64,000 nt of DNA from Dioszegia crocea (lineage: Eukaryota > Basidiomycota > Tremellomycetes > Tremellales > Bulleribasidiaceae). The notes below the pieces were generated by a model. The model was not told where the DNA came from. It worked only from the letters and a program-made list of their open reading frames with translations, and searched no databases. This document shows, piece by piece, positions 11,680 through 22,367 of the stretch. The translations under genes were made by a program, and so were the position numbers. How positions within the stretch are numbered: the stretch's first letter is position 1; every line of letters starts with the position of its first letter. Location: the NCBI GenBank assembly GCA_001600615.1, contig BCKK01000006.1:806001-870000 (forward strand), written 5' to 3'.

Positions 11680-12138
11680 TTCGCCTGCAAGTGCTTGGGT
11701 AATGTCTATCGCAATTACTTACTGAAGCTGGTCTCAGTAAGTTACATACACTCGGATTTGACTGATTGCCTCCCGAATAAAGGTTCCCACGTGCCTTGGT
11801 GATGTTTCCACGTGATCTGAGTGTGGCACATCTAATGATCGGGTATATAGGGTGAGCTGGGGGGGTTGGGGGGGTGATGAGGTGCCCTAGGATGTCTATG
11901 GGGAGACATATACGCAGTCTGATGCATAAGACTAACCTACTGGAGGTATAGACTTCACAGTCCTGCTCTGAAGGATACGAGCAAATGGCCATTGCTCTTC
12001 GCCTTCCTGACCACCATCCCGACCGCCATACAGCGCTAAGCCAAGCCGATACTGGCACAAGCAAAAGAGGTCACATTCTATCCCCGCCCCACACTGATGA
12101 TACAGATATCCGCATAGATTCAGAAGCTCTAGATTGTA
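11680..12138. other. Spacer upstream of the GNAT gene
   Basis: It contains runs of C and G (near 11848-11880) and the expected GNAT promoter. Open frames here show no recognisable domain. Confidence 0.35.
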
Positions 12139-13876
12139 TTAAAGGGATCGCTAATTTATCAACGAGTTACATTTAACGACGATTGAAAATGCACTTACAT
12201 CCATCCTGAGCATCAATTGCCTGTCCGCCTCCCTCAATTCCGCCTCCTCCTCTCCCGTGAAGATCGCACCGGCCTCTTGCTCGTTCAAATACTCCTCGAA
12301 ACGGATAGCGCTCAGCACATTTCCCCGCAATTCCGCCTCTTTTGACGGATGCGCCTTCCACAATCGCAAAAGCTCTGCCGGAGCAATCCCCACGTATTCC
12401 GCTCCGACAATCCGTATATTACAATTGGGAACATCGGTAAAGGTGCTTCTGAGGTATTCGAGCCAGTAATTTTTCGATAGTGCTTTCCTAGCTGTGCCTT
12501 CAACCGGAGGCGTGGAAGGTAAGAGAACGATGGTGAAAGTCCGAGCGCTCGTTGCGGGGTTCACAAAGGTGCATCTTGGCACGTTGAGTAGATGCCCTGC
12601 GTCGGGCACCAGTAAGGTGACATCGACGATGGATTCTGGGAGATTCCAGAATCGCTGCGGATGGCTGAAGGAGAGTTGGTTGTCTGTTTTGTCAGGGAGT
12701 CGGACGACGTATCGAGCCGGAACGCCGACGAGTGGTGGGGGAGGGATATCTCGCTTCAAACCAACGCTGTTCGATGGATCGGGATACCATCGTGGCGTGA
12801 TGTGAATTTGGACAGTTTCGACATTCGTCATACAGCCTGGAGGGGGAGAGAGTGGTTCGTAGGTGCGGTGACGGAGGTATGTCAGGGATCGCACTTGCTG
12901 GAGAGCTGCGCGCGCTGTTTCAGATACGACCGGCCCGGACGACGATTGCTTTATGGAGGTAGAGGCTGACCCCGCCAAGATACCGTTCTCGAAGAGCTCT
13001 TCGAGTTCGTAGATGTCCATACGAAGATTTCGGTAGAGGTGGGGGATGACGAGGTGGAAGAGTTGTTTGGAGCAACACATGAGTGTAGTGAGGGCTGTAC
13101 CGGAGGAGTGAGAGATGATTTGGGAGAGAATGTGCGGGTAGGAATGAACATCGATTGATGGGGTAGGGGTAGGGGTAGGGGTGGAGGGGAAGGGGCGTCG
13201 TGGTCGGGCCTGACAACATCAGCAGTTGCTCTGGGAGCTGGTCAAAGAGCGAAGAGGCTGATGGGCAAGGTCAGACTGGTCTCAAGAGATCCATCTCATA
13301 AGACGAAAAGCAAAAGGTCGGAGAACGAAGAGGAAGGGGTTACACCCAGAAATCCCCCAAGAACTCACAGGTATAAAAGAATCTTCTGCCTCCCCTTGAT
13401 AATCCTTATCATCTTCGTCATCCTCGTCTTCCCCATCATCCCCGTCATCTCCAGCTTCATCTTCATCTCCTTCACCAGCGTCCACCGCTTGAACAGCCTC
13501 GGAGATACTCCCCTCAGCCGCAACAGCGCCCCAAGCATACTATTCCCGATGCTCGGACGGCGGGAAGAAATGTTGCCGATCATTCAGGTGGATATATCGG
13601 AATGACATATACGCGTCGGTATGTCGGACTGCCTCCCACGGCTCCCACGTATCGTCCGAATCGGCATAGTCGCGCCAGTGTACGAGGTAATCGAAGCCGT
13701 TATCTATGGGGCTGATGCGGGAGTTGGAAATTCGGTCGACGGTGTATTCCACCTGGACAGCTGGGTCAGATCAGCTCTGGGACAAGACAACTGGGCGGCA
13801 CAGGCGGAATAGCAGACTGACCAGGTGATTCTTGCTTGCGCTTCTTCCTCAAGCGCGGCTTCTGCTTGTTGCCCAT
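12139..13876 (-). CDS. Chromodomain / F-box-like fusion, array 1 member D (in-frame stop)
   Basis: The start at 13876 opens a basic exon (MGNKQKPRLRKKRKQES) that splices in phase 1 to VQVEYTVDRISNSRIS, a chromodomain with cage residues Tyr, Trp and Tyr (YLVHWRDY) and TWEPWEAV. After the family tail (FFPPSEHRE) an in-frame TAG lies at 13540-13542. The same frame then continues as an Asp/Glu-rich linker to a GTGAGT donor at 13373-13378. The intron 13210-13378 leads in phase to a Pro-Thr repeat, the F-box-like SYPHILSQIISHSSGTAL and LMCCSKQLFHLVIPHLYRNL, and the C-terminal VGAEYVGIAPAEL and GEEEAELREADRQL. The last intron (12151-12198) leaves the exon Arg-Ser-Leu-stop. No plausible intron removes the TAG, so the gene is either recently broken, read through, or affected by a sequence error. 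I list it as CDS because both halves stay open. Confidence 0.6.
13160..13182. repeat. GGGGTA short tandem repeat
   Basis: Just under four copies of GGGGTA, lying inside the F-box-like exon of member D, where they encode an alternating Pro-Thr stretch on the minus strand. Telomere-like in composition but coding in context. Confidence 0.8.
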
Positions 13877-14367
13877 AATTGCTGGAGATGTTGAGTCAAC
13901 TGAGAACTGACGCGAGAGAAAGGCAAAGAGACGCGTCAGGCTCAGGCACGGGCACGTCGATTACGTTATAAGGCACGCAACAACAAATGATAGAGCTTCG
14001 CAGAGCGGGCGACGAGGAAGGACCAAGCCTGAGCGTCTGAGGCCTAAGGCAGTTCGAGGTGCGAGAGCTGACCCTATGCAGCTATCGGAATGTACTATAC
14101 ACAATCGAATACACAATCGATACGCAAGCATGAGAGCGTAAAGTACCTGCTCATTTCCTGAAGACTCATAAAGTCCATCTCGCCTGCTCGCTCCAACTGC
14201 ACCATCCTGCCGTGCCGCAGCCGGCACATCGGAAGCTCAAGTCTATGAAGATGTCAGCAAGTTGATCTATCAATCGACAGGACTGTCAGGCATATCTCAG
14301 ACTCACTTTCTACACAGTTTCGACCGACCGGCAGCCCAGCAACGCTGTCGGGTTCAGGCCAACCTTG
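13877..14367. other. Spacer between array 1 members D and E
   Basis: Promoter region of member D and 3' flank of member E. No coding frame is supported. A single ACGCGT lies near 13932. Confidence 0.35.
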
Positions 14368-15962
14368 CTATGCTGCTGCAGCTTCCTGTCACGATCAGCA
14401 TACATCTTCGCGGCAGCAAGTTGAGGTGACATACATCCTGAGATTGACTAGCCCAAGCTGCGACTTCCCGATCTGCCGCCCTGATCTCCGCCTCGTCCTC
14501 AACGCTGAATATCCGAAAATTCTCAGGCTCGGCCAACCACTCCTTGACAGTGAGGAAAGAAGCCTTGATAATGGAGGAATGGAAGACATCTTGTCTCGAA
14601 ATCTTGATCAAATGATCTGGAGTGTATCCAAGGTACTCCATCCCGACATATCGGACCTCCTTCGTGTACAGAATTCGCTCCATTTGCTCATCGCGAAGGG
14701 CCGGTCGGGAATATTTGTCAAGATGAGGCGCAGGACCATCGGTGGCACTTCTGTCCGGCAGAATGACGATTGTTACTCTTTCGCGCGGGATCTTTGTGGA
14801 ACTGCCGAAAAGACAAGTATCGATGCGCTTTTGATTGCCCTCGCGAGGCAGGAGTAAGGTGACATCTGTCATGCTGATTGGGAGTTCCGCAAAAGTATAG
14901 GAAGGATCGTTCTGAGGTGGGGGCAGAAGATGGACGACCAGTCGTGAACCCTTCATTCCGCCCAATTTTGGGCACCGTAGCGGATCCATTTCGACGTCCA
15001 ACCAAGCCGGGGTTGGGCGGAGTATCACGACCTCGAGATCCAGGAGACTGCCCCGAGGAAGAGTGGGCATCCTCGACTCGGGTGCATACTCGAGGAACTC
15101 AAGCTGTCGCACATGCCTGAGCGCCTCGCGTAGAGTGGCAGAGTAGTTTTGGGAGCTTTTCCCGGCGGAAAGACCCGGTTGACTTCGGACAGTCCCCTCC
15201 TCCATCAGGAGCTTTAGCTGCTGCGGGCTTAAGCGAAGGTCGCGGTAGAGGGTGGGAACGGCGGCATGGAAGAGATGTTTGGAGCAGCGGAGGAGGGCCG
15301 CGAGGGTTGGTGGGGAGGAGTAGGAGATGATGAGGGAGAGGAGGGTTGGATAGGCTGTGATGTCGATTGAGGGCTCAGGGATGTATCGTAGGGAGTATCG
15401 CGAGCCGGTCTGCTAGATTTAGCGGAGTTCTATTGTGATTGTATTGCAGACTAAAGGTGGCAGAGGGGGCAGCGAGTATCTCGGACGCAGATTTAGACTG
15501 ATCAGAGAGCCAGCAGATGTCTGCCCGCACTCATCCGCAGATGAGAAAACAACTCACTGTTCTTCTAGGCTTTGTACCAGCACCGACATCTCCATCCACC
15601 TTCGGCGACGCCTTACTCCGATGCGCAGACGGAGGAGGAAAATGATGATTTGGATCCCGAAGATGTTGCTTCCGAAAAGCCATATAAACCGCCGTTTGCT
15701 CAACCTCCTCCCACGGTTCCCATGTAGCTTCGGTTTCCGAATAACCTCGCCAATGGACTAGGTAGTCGTATCCGTCATCTGCGCTGATCCGGGAGTTGAC
15801 GATACGTTCAATGATGAATTCGGTATCATCTTGCTCTGCGCCAGTGTCGGCGGGGTCGGGGGTGAGTGTACTTGTTGTATTGGGTGTTGTGTCGCCTGGC
15901 TGTGATTTGCCTCGACTAGGTATCGCGCGTTTCGGCAGCTGATCAGGCTTCGTGCTGGTCAT
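14368..15962 (-). CDS. Chromodomain / F-box-like fusion protein, array 1 member E
   Basis: The cleanest chromodomain member. The ATG at 15962 opens about 50 polar residues, then a chromodomain: TEFIIERIVNSRIS, YLVHWRGY and TWEPWEEV. The first cage residue is Phe instead of Tyr; Trp and Tyr are kept. The shared tail HLRDPNHHFPPPSAHRS follows. A GTGAGT donor just after KPRRT joins in phase 0 to TGSRYSLRYIPEPSIDITAY, the F-box-like LLRCSKHLFHAAVPTLYRDL, and the long variable middle. The C-terminal signature is VGMEYLGYTPDHL, VKEWLAEPENF and EDEAEIRAADREVAAW. The terminal intron 14386-14434 (GTATGT..ACAG) gives the ending SQDEAAAA-stop at 14368-14385. The domain order makes it a candidate chromatin-targeted SCF adaptor, an inference from motifs alone. 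Confidence 0.75.
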
Positions 15963-16263
15963 GGTGTATGAGTCGCCGAAGACATATATCTTTTGAGTAA
16001 TTGATACGATACCAAGGTCCAGACGTCCAAGCTTGGACCAAAGCTGACAATCTCGGACACGTGGGTTCGGCCCTGAGTCAAAGGTGATGATGAAGCTTCA
16101 GCAATTGATCAGAACAAGCACACGATGCATCTATGATAAATCTACGCGTGCCTCACGAGCATCTAAGCAGGTGGAAGAGTAACAGAACCGGTAGTCGGTG
16201 AACAATTATACACATGAAAAAACCCTTCTCAATATCCTTCGCCTTGGCCCATCTATACCACAT
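15963..16263. other. Promoter region of member E / 3' flank of the transporter
   Basis: Short AT-richer spacer with no supported gene or repeat. Confidence 0.35.
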
Positions 16264-18704
16264 CTATGCGATCCCACCTTCCACAGTTTTCCCCAGGGTA
16301 CTATCATTCTTGACGAACAATCCAAAGATCCACGCAAGTCCAATACCCACAATAATGGGGATGAAACTCTCAGTGATGGCTTTGGTATAGGCGTCAATGG
16401 CGCCTTGTCGTAGTTCGGGGGCGAGAGCGGTGTAGATTGCAGTAGGGGATTGACGGATGAGGTCAAAGGGGACGTCGGCGGCGCGAGCGGCGAGTTCTCG
16501 GTTGAGGAAGATGGACTGGACAGTGTTGACGATTCCGACACCGAGGGCGGCTCCGGTGAGTTGGAAGAAGGAGACGACACCGTTGGCTTGGGGGATGAGG
16601 TACGGTCGGTCGTGATATTCAACTTGGATTGCCAGTAGGGCCATTTGGAACTAGAGTCATTAGCTGATCCCTCCATGCCTAGTGCGCTGAGCTCACTGAT
16701 AGTCCAATACCAAGACCGGCGAGGATCTGATACCCGATCAAGCGCGAAGTAGCGGTCTGCGAGTCGATAGTGTAGAGTAATCCGAAACCGACGGCACTGA
16801 AGGGAGGACTGGATAGTCAGCAGTGTACGAGACAGTACAGTTGACTGGTGACTCACCCAACGACGAGCCAAGGCCAATATCGACCAGTCTTAGCAGCCGC
16901 TCCACCCGAAATGAAGATACCGACACCTATTCTTGTCAGTGTCCAATGCTTTCAGGTGTCTAGAAAGTAGCTTACAGACTGCCAACATGAAAGCTGTACG
17001 GGTCAGCTTGGAACCGAGCAAAAGCACAAGTGGTCAACTCACGGATGATGTCAATGCCGGATTGTTCTGGTGTACGACCTCGAGCCTAAGCAATCAGCAT
17101 AAGGCCACTTTTGAGCCGAAAGTCAACTTACAGCCTGGTAGAACAAAGGTAGCTGGTAAGTCCCACCCAACATACCCATCATCAACATGAACATAGCCCC
17201 CATCGAAGCGAGCTGAGTCCTGTTCTTGAGAAGGGACAGGGGCATCAAGGCGCGCTCATCGAACCACCATTGCTGGAGGAAGAAGACAATGGCAAGGACA
17301 CCGCCGAGGACGAATAGGAGGATGATACGCCAGTTGCCCCAGGCGTAGCTGTTGCCGCCTGACAAGTCAGTTCGAGTGTCTACTGTAGCTACGAGCCGGC
17401 AATGGATAAACTCACCCCACTGAAGAGCAAGCAGGAGGCAGGTGACGAAAGCGAGGGACAAGCCTGCACCGATGAAGTCGAGCTGCTTCACCCCTGCCCA
17501 ACCGCTGAGTTGACCGCCGTGTCGGAGAGGCTCGCGAGCGGGGAGGAGGAAGACGACAGCTGCTGCGGCGATACCACCCTATAATGTCAGTATGGCTCCA
17601 AGAAGAAACAAGGCCTGACTTACCAAGGGCAGGTTGATCCAGAAGCACCATCTGTACCACGTCAGCTTTAATCAAGACTCGTAGGAGGTGATGACTTACC
17701 GCCATGAGACTCGCTCAGTGAACACGCCGCCAAGGAGAGGTCCGACCACACTGGAGATGACAAAGACGAAACCGAAAGCCTAGCCGTCAGCGATGCACCA
17801 GACGATGGATCACGCTACTCACAGCCATAAACATAGGTCTCTGCTTCAGGGTGGTGATAGTGACGATCACTGCCAAGAGTGCCACGAACATCCCAGCTGC
17901 TCCTAAGGAATGTCAGCCGTGGTCGATCTTTTACGAGAAATGACGGCATGGACGAAAACTTACCGATTCCTTGGATCGCACGAGCGACAATCAGCATCGT
18001 CATGCCGTTGGCGACGGCGCAGAGGAGAGAGCCAAGCTCGAAGAAGAAGATGGAAGCGAGGAGGACCCATTTAGCTTTGGTGATGGAGAGGATTTGGCCA
18101 ACAAGGAGAATGAGGCCACATTGAGTGAGGAAGTAGCTGTGAAGTTAGTTTGACGCGTTCGAGTGCGGGTACAGTCTCACTCACGCTGTGATGACCCAGG
18201 ACACTTCAGCGAAGGCTTGGAATTCAGATACAATGACGGGGATGGCGGTGGCTACGATGGACTGGTCCAGGGCGAACATCTGGAATGTCAGCATCGACCA
18301 ACCAAGTCACGAAAGGCTGCACTTACAAAGACCGACAACATGAGGGAGAGGAAGACGAGGTAGAGCTTGAGACCGGTCAGAAGCCCAGTATCTTCAGGCT
18401 CGTCACTCGCACCCTCCTTCTCGCTCAAACTCAAAGGCTTCTCATTTGAGCTGACACGTGCGGAGTGGCCCGAGCGGACAGAAGCGGTATCGGTGTGTTT
18501 GATGGTGGGGTCTCGCGATCCAGCTACGGTCGTAGCGGATGACTCGACAGCGCCGGAATGTGCGGAGTGGCCGTTGGGAGAAAGGGAGGTGTGTGGAGTT
18601 TGATCGGGGGTAGCCTGAGCGTAGCCGTTCTGTGCCGACTCGCTAGCGAGGGCATTCTCAACATCGTGCTCGAACTTGTGTAGTCCTTCGTGTTGGTGTG
18701 ACAT
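16264..18704 (-). CDS. DHA2-type major facilitator drug:H+ antiporter
   Basis: A plasma-membrane efflux transporter of the 14-helix DHA2 type. The ATG at 18704 starts an N-terminal cytosolic region of about 110 polar residues, then the first helix (LKLYLVFLSLMLSVF). About a dozen short exons follow, each with GT..AG ends. They carry FALDQSIVATAIPVI and VSWVITAYFLTQCG (DHA2 motif region), ARAIQGIGAAGMFVALLAVI, SVVGPLLGGVFTERVSWRW (motif C, antiporter signature), CFWINLPLGG, WRIILLFVLGGVL and QQWWFDERALMPL. The last exon ends IGLAWIFGLFVKNDSTL and the stop at 16264. Substrate is unknown; relatives export azoles, mycotoxins or dyes. A Pdr-type palindrome lies about 140 bases upstream of the start. 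The family call is secure, the exact ends of the smallest exons are less so. Confidence 0.85.
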
Positions 18705-19361
18705 TATAGCTGGGAAGTAGGTAAGGACAGTGAAGACAAAGGGGGGATAAGGTCGGGAGTCTCGATCTTATATGTTGGTGGAAATATGCGACTACGCCCG
18801 AGGACCGATGACCGAGATCTCAAAACACGGAGTGAATAGCTGTTCCGCGGACCTCCGCGGCGCCGCGACGCGTCTTCGGCAGCGTCAGTTTGGCTGCCGG
18901 GAGTCCACGGAATGCTCCAAAGACACGGCAAGGACTCATTTGGTGACCCGTATGGGCGGCCGAGTCGCTCCTGTACGGCTCCGAGGATGTCATTCAGCAG
19001 GAGAAAATGAGTCAGTCAGTCAAGCAGGTAATTTGGCGCGGAGAAATGAGTTGTTAGTTGATGGCTGGGAATTACTCAAAGAGGCAATTTCGAGTCGTTT
19101 GAGCCCGTCGGGCATCGGATCCGAGCCTTCTGCCCGAGGTGCCCCACTCGTGCCTCTGACGGCTCGGAGATCGGCAACGCCTTGGCCCCACACCGCCCAC
19201 ACTGCTGCGTCCTTTCACTAACTACGTACGTGAGGGAAAGTAAGATCGGAGGCGATGACGAGCGTCACAGATTCTCGGATCGCGTTGGGCAGAGCTGCCT
19301 CGTCATCCGGGTTCGTGACTGTTTTACATTGAAATATGACGTCGGCCTATGCCACAGTCGG
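18705..19361. other. Promoter region of the DHA2 transporter
   Basis: No gene is supported. The GC-rich stretch at 18840-18880 holds the Zn2Cys6-type palindrome annotated separately and an ACGCGT. The distal part is the 3' flank of UBR7. Confidence 0.45.
18844..18860. promoter_or_regulatory. PDRE-like palindrome upstream of the drug transporter
   Basis: The bases TCCGCGGA (18844-18851), followed after two bases by TCCGCGG (18854-18860), form a 16-bp inverted repeat. TCCGCGGA matches the pleiotropic drug response element bound by Pdr1-type Zn2Cys6 factors in ascomycete yeasts. It lies about 140 bases upstream of the DHA2 start. Conservation of the factor in this lineage is inferred. Confidence 0.45.
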
Positions 19362-21255
19362 CTACCCTGCACGTCCTTTGAGATCCCTAAACATCGCCTC
19401 GATATCATCCTTGCTGACCACCTGCCCATCAACCGCGTGCCCAGCAAGCATACTCTGCAGCCGGTCCCTGGATCGTCAGCCCAGGCGTATCAATGTGGGA
19501 ATGACCAGAGAAACCCACTTAAGACGCTGATAGCCATGAACAGCTTCGATAGCCTGAGCGCGAGGAAGCGTATCTACCATTCGAGCAGTCACCTCATCCA
19601 GCGTTTCTTCTGAATGATCAGCCGATGTCCAAGAAACTTGCTGTCCGATGCTGAGTGATCTTTTGACATACCTTCTTTCTCGTCCTTGGGGGGTTCATAG
19701 ATCTCTTCATCGTCTAGAGGGAAAGGTAGCGTCTTGATCGTCTCGGCCCAACATGTCAGTCTAACAATAAACAACACATGCGATGACCCTCTGACTCACA
19801 TCAAGTTCCTCTTCCAATTTCTGCCTCTCGCCACGAGCCAGAAAGACGTCCCCTTTGCCCTCATTATCGACCGGGATATCCAGCTTGACGCGCTTCGCAT
19901 CCGGGTTGATGTACTCATCCTCCAAGCCTCGCTTGTTGGAATCAACGATGGCCCTTGGCGTCTGCCCAGCTGACGTTGCGTCGTCGGCTACCGCGAGTGG
20001 CTCGCTGTCCGCCCCTATCTTGACCTGTGAGCTTGCCGAGTCTGCAGGTCTTCCCTTAACCTCCAAACCTCCTTCCGCTGTCGTAACAATCACCATCCAT
20101 CCTACTTTCCCTTTCCGAGCTGCCAACGCCGGATGGGCTGCCACGCATTCGCCACAAATCAGGGCGTCATAGCTCTCGGCGGGGATCAAAATGCCAGCCT
20201 CATCATCGTCCTCTTCGACCGTCTCTTGAGTGGCAGATGGACCGACAATGTCATCCAGCTCGACCGTGCCGCGAGGGGTCGATTCGTCAAGAGGCGTCGG
20301 GCCTGGGAAATGGGATGGCTTCTTGGGGGTATTTGCGGCAGATGACGGTAGGGTAGGAAGAGGCCGGAGATTGAGACAGGATTCATGGAACCAGTCCTAC
20401 AAATGAGCCAGACCTCAGTCTTGAGCAGTGTCTACTCACCTCGCAAGCGATACAGCACAACATTCCCTCAGTCTCCTCCATCGGATCATACGTCCGTCCA
20501 CACCGACAGAACTCTCCCTTGAAGTTCCGGTTATACCGATTCTCCGAATTCTCTTCGGCTGGCTGGATCTGGGGAGGATTGAGTACACAGTGTCTTCGTT
20601 TAGCTGCGGTATGGCCGAATTTGGGCGCGGGGGGTTCGGGTTGCATACAGGTTGTAGGGCAGTCGCATCGGAAATGACGGCGAGTCCAGAGTTCCACTAG
20701 TTGATGATCTGCCATACATCAGCGAGAGGATTTATACGACGAGCCGGTGTAGTCCAAGTGAGGTAGATTGGGCACGTACCGGCATGACAGGATATGGAAC
20801 AGCCATAACAGACCCCTCGACCTCCACAATCTGATCTGTCAGCAACGAGCTTTTGATCAAGCCGCACAAGCACACTGTTCCACGGCGTCGGAGAACTTCT
20901 ATGAGGAGAGACCAGCCCATACAGACCTAAGTATCTCTCCTAATCAAGTCGCATAGCTTCCATCCTTTCCGGATCTTGCGCTTGAGCCCCTTCGCCCACC
21001 CAATCACCGGGAAACCTCGCCAATCCCTTCACCCAGAATACATCGAGACTCACCTAGACAGCTCCATACACTCTGCCTGACATATCCCTTCCCATAAGAG
21101 CACTCATCAAATGCGAATGGCATAGCCTCCCTCGCTTCATCCGCTAGCCTGTCTTGCTCCGCGACTAGCGCGCCCATCGAGATTTCCGAATCGGGCGGTA
21201 GGGAAGCGAGGTATGATCTCGGGATATAAGTAGCGCGCGATGATGAGCCTGACAT
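19362..21255 (-). CDS. UBR7: UBR7-type putative E3 ubiquitin ligase (UBR box + PHD finger)
   Basis: Homologue of the UBR7/Mlo2 family, UBR-box proteins with a PHD finger implicated in histone ubiquitination. The start at 21255 gives MSGSSSRATYIPRSYLA. The UBR zinc box spans three exons: DECSYGKGYVRQSVWSC, the CGGRGVCYGCSISCHADH part, and ELWTRRHFRCDCPTTCMQ. A PHD-like finger follows (GEFCRCGRTYDPMEETEGM, LCCIACEDWFHESCL) and closes with YDALICGECVAAHP. The C-terminal exons contain an acidic linker and end with VVSKDDIEAMFRDLKGRAG and the stop at 19362-19364, matching the conserved C-terminal tail of the family. Introns carry CTGAC branch sites. The family is clear. The chromatin link is interesting next to the chromodomain array, but adjacency in a eukaryote is weak evidence. 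Confidence 0.85.
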
Positions 21256-22367
21256 GATGGCTACTTGGGGTTAAGAAGATGGCTAATGCTGAATAGAGGT
21301 GAAAGTAGAGAGAGATGGGCGGTTTGTTGTTGTTCCTGAGCTTGACGCGCCTCATTCCGCATGCCGGCATGGCTGGATACGTGGTGGGAATTTGCCACCC
21401 GGTCACCTGGAAGCTGTTGTGCCTTGGCTCTCTCGTTGACCTGATCGAGCAGGGTGGCAATGTGTGACTGGCCAGACGATAGCATGAGATTCCCTCCCTG
21501 GGATGGGAGCGAATTTTGCCCAAAATCCGATATTGGCGATTGCGCATATAGCTGGACCTAGAACGATGATCCGCATCTTCAAGTGACTGAGCTCGATTAG
21601 AATACAGTGCAAAAAATTGGATCATGATCAACCCCTAGTTCGCGGTCTGGTGATACTCCTCAGCAGACCGAGCCGCCTCAGTCTTTTGGATTCTTTGCAA
21701 CTGGAGTCACACAGTCACATTTTGTACACACTCTAATTTACTGCATTTGGACCGTAATGTGACTGTCAGTTGACTGGACTGGACTGGGGCGATTAGTCGA
21801 TATTAGTCACTTGTCACTCGTCACTAAGGGGGAGTCCCATGTCACGGATCCTGAGGAATGGCTGACCCAGGTTTCGATTTGGTACTCCCCCAGATCGACC
21901 CGCCAGGGCAGCGCATCTGCCCAGCGGGGACATGGGGGCCCCATACACGCCAGGCTTTTCCAGCGCAGCCACTCTCACCAACCCCTATCGGGGCAAAGGG
22001 ATTGATCATGATCCGGTTAGAAGTCTGGGTAATGGGCACAATCACGCGTCCTCCTGCAGCGCGACTTTCGGCAATAGCGGAAACCAAAAAAGTGGCGAAA
22101 GGTGGGTGGCAAAATGTCGCGACTTTTTTTTCGCAAGTCGACGTCCGCAGCGAGAGGATGGGCGAGGAGGAGGCAAGGATTCACTGGTCGCGAGCTTTGA
22201 GGGCAAATTTAGACTCGAAACCTCGAGAAATTAGTCGATGATCCGAAAATTCCAGACTCAGATGACACGTTTCCTCGCTTTGACTGGGCATCAGTATTAG
22301 TGAGTTCACCTTAAGTCGTCAGTCTCCAGCCACCATGACGTAGATGTCACATCGCCTCCAACCACAC
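21256..22367. other. Intergenic region between UBR7 and the FabD-like gene
   Basis: A 1.1-kb region with the UBR7 promoter at its left end and the 3' flank of the next minus-strand gene at its right. Several short frames overlap but none shows a domain or splice structure. There are short direct repeats of GGACT near 21775-21787 and a T8 run near 22124. Confidence 0.4.

Noticed and set aside
13160..13182. Interstitial telomere-like GGGGTA repeat
   Set aside because: It is under four copies and encodes Pro-Thr in frame within the F-box-like exon of member D.
8955..15962. Chromodomains derived from an inserted chromovirus retrotransposon
   Set aside because: No reverse transcriptase, integrase or long terminal repeats are present, and the domains are spliced in phase to the downstream F-box-like exons. 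A distant retroelement origin of the domain itself cannot be excluded.
21811..22241. Overlapping plus-strand frames as a gene
   Set aside because: Frames compete without splice structure or domain, and fall in the spacer between two minus-strand genes.
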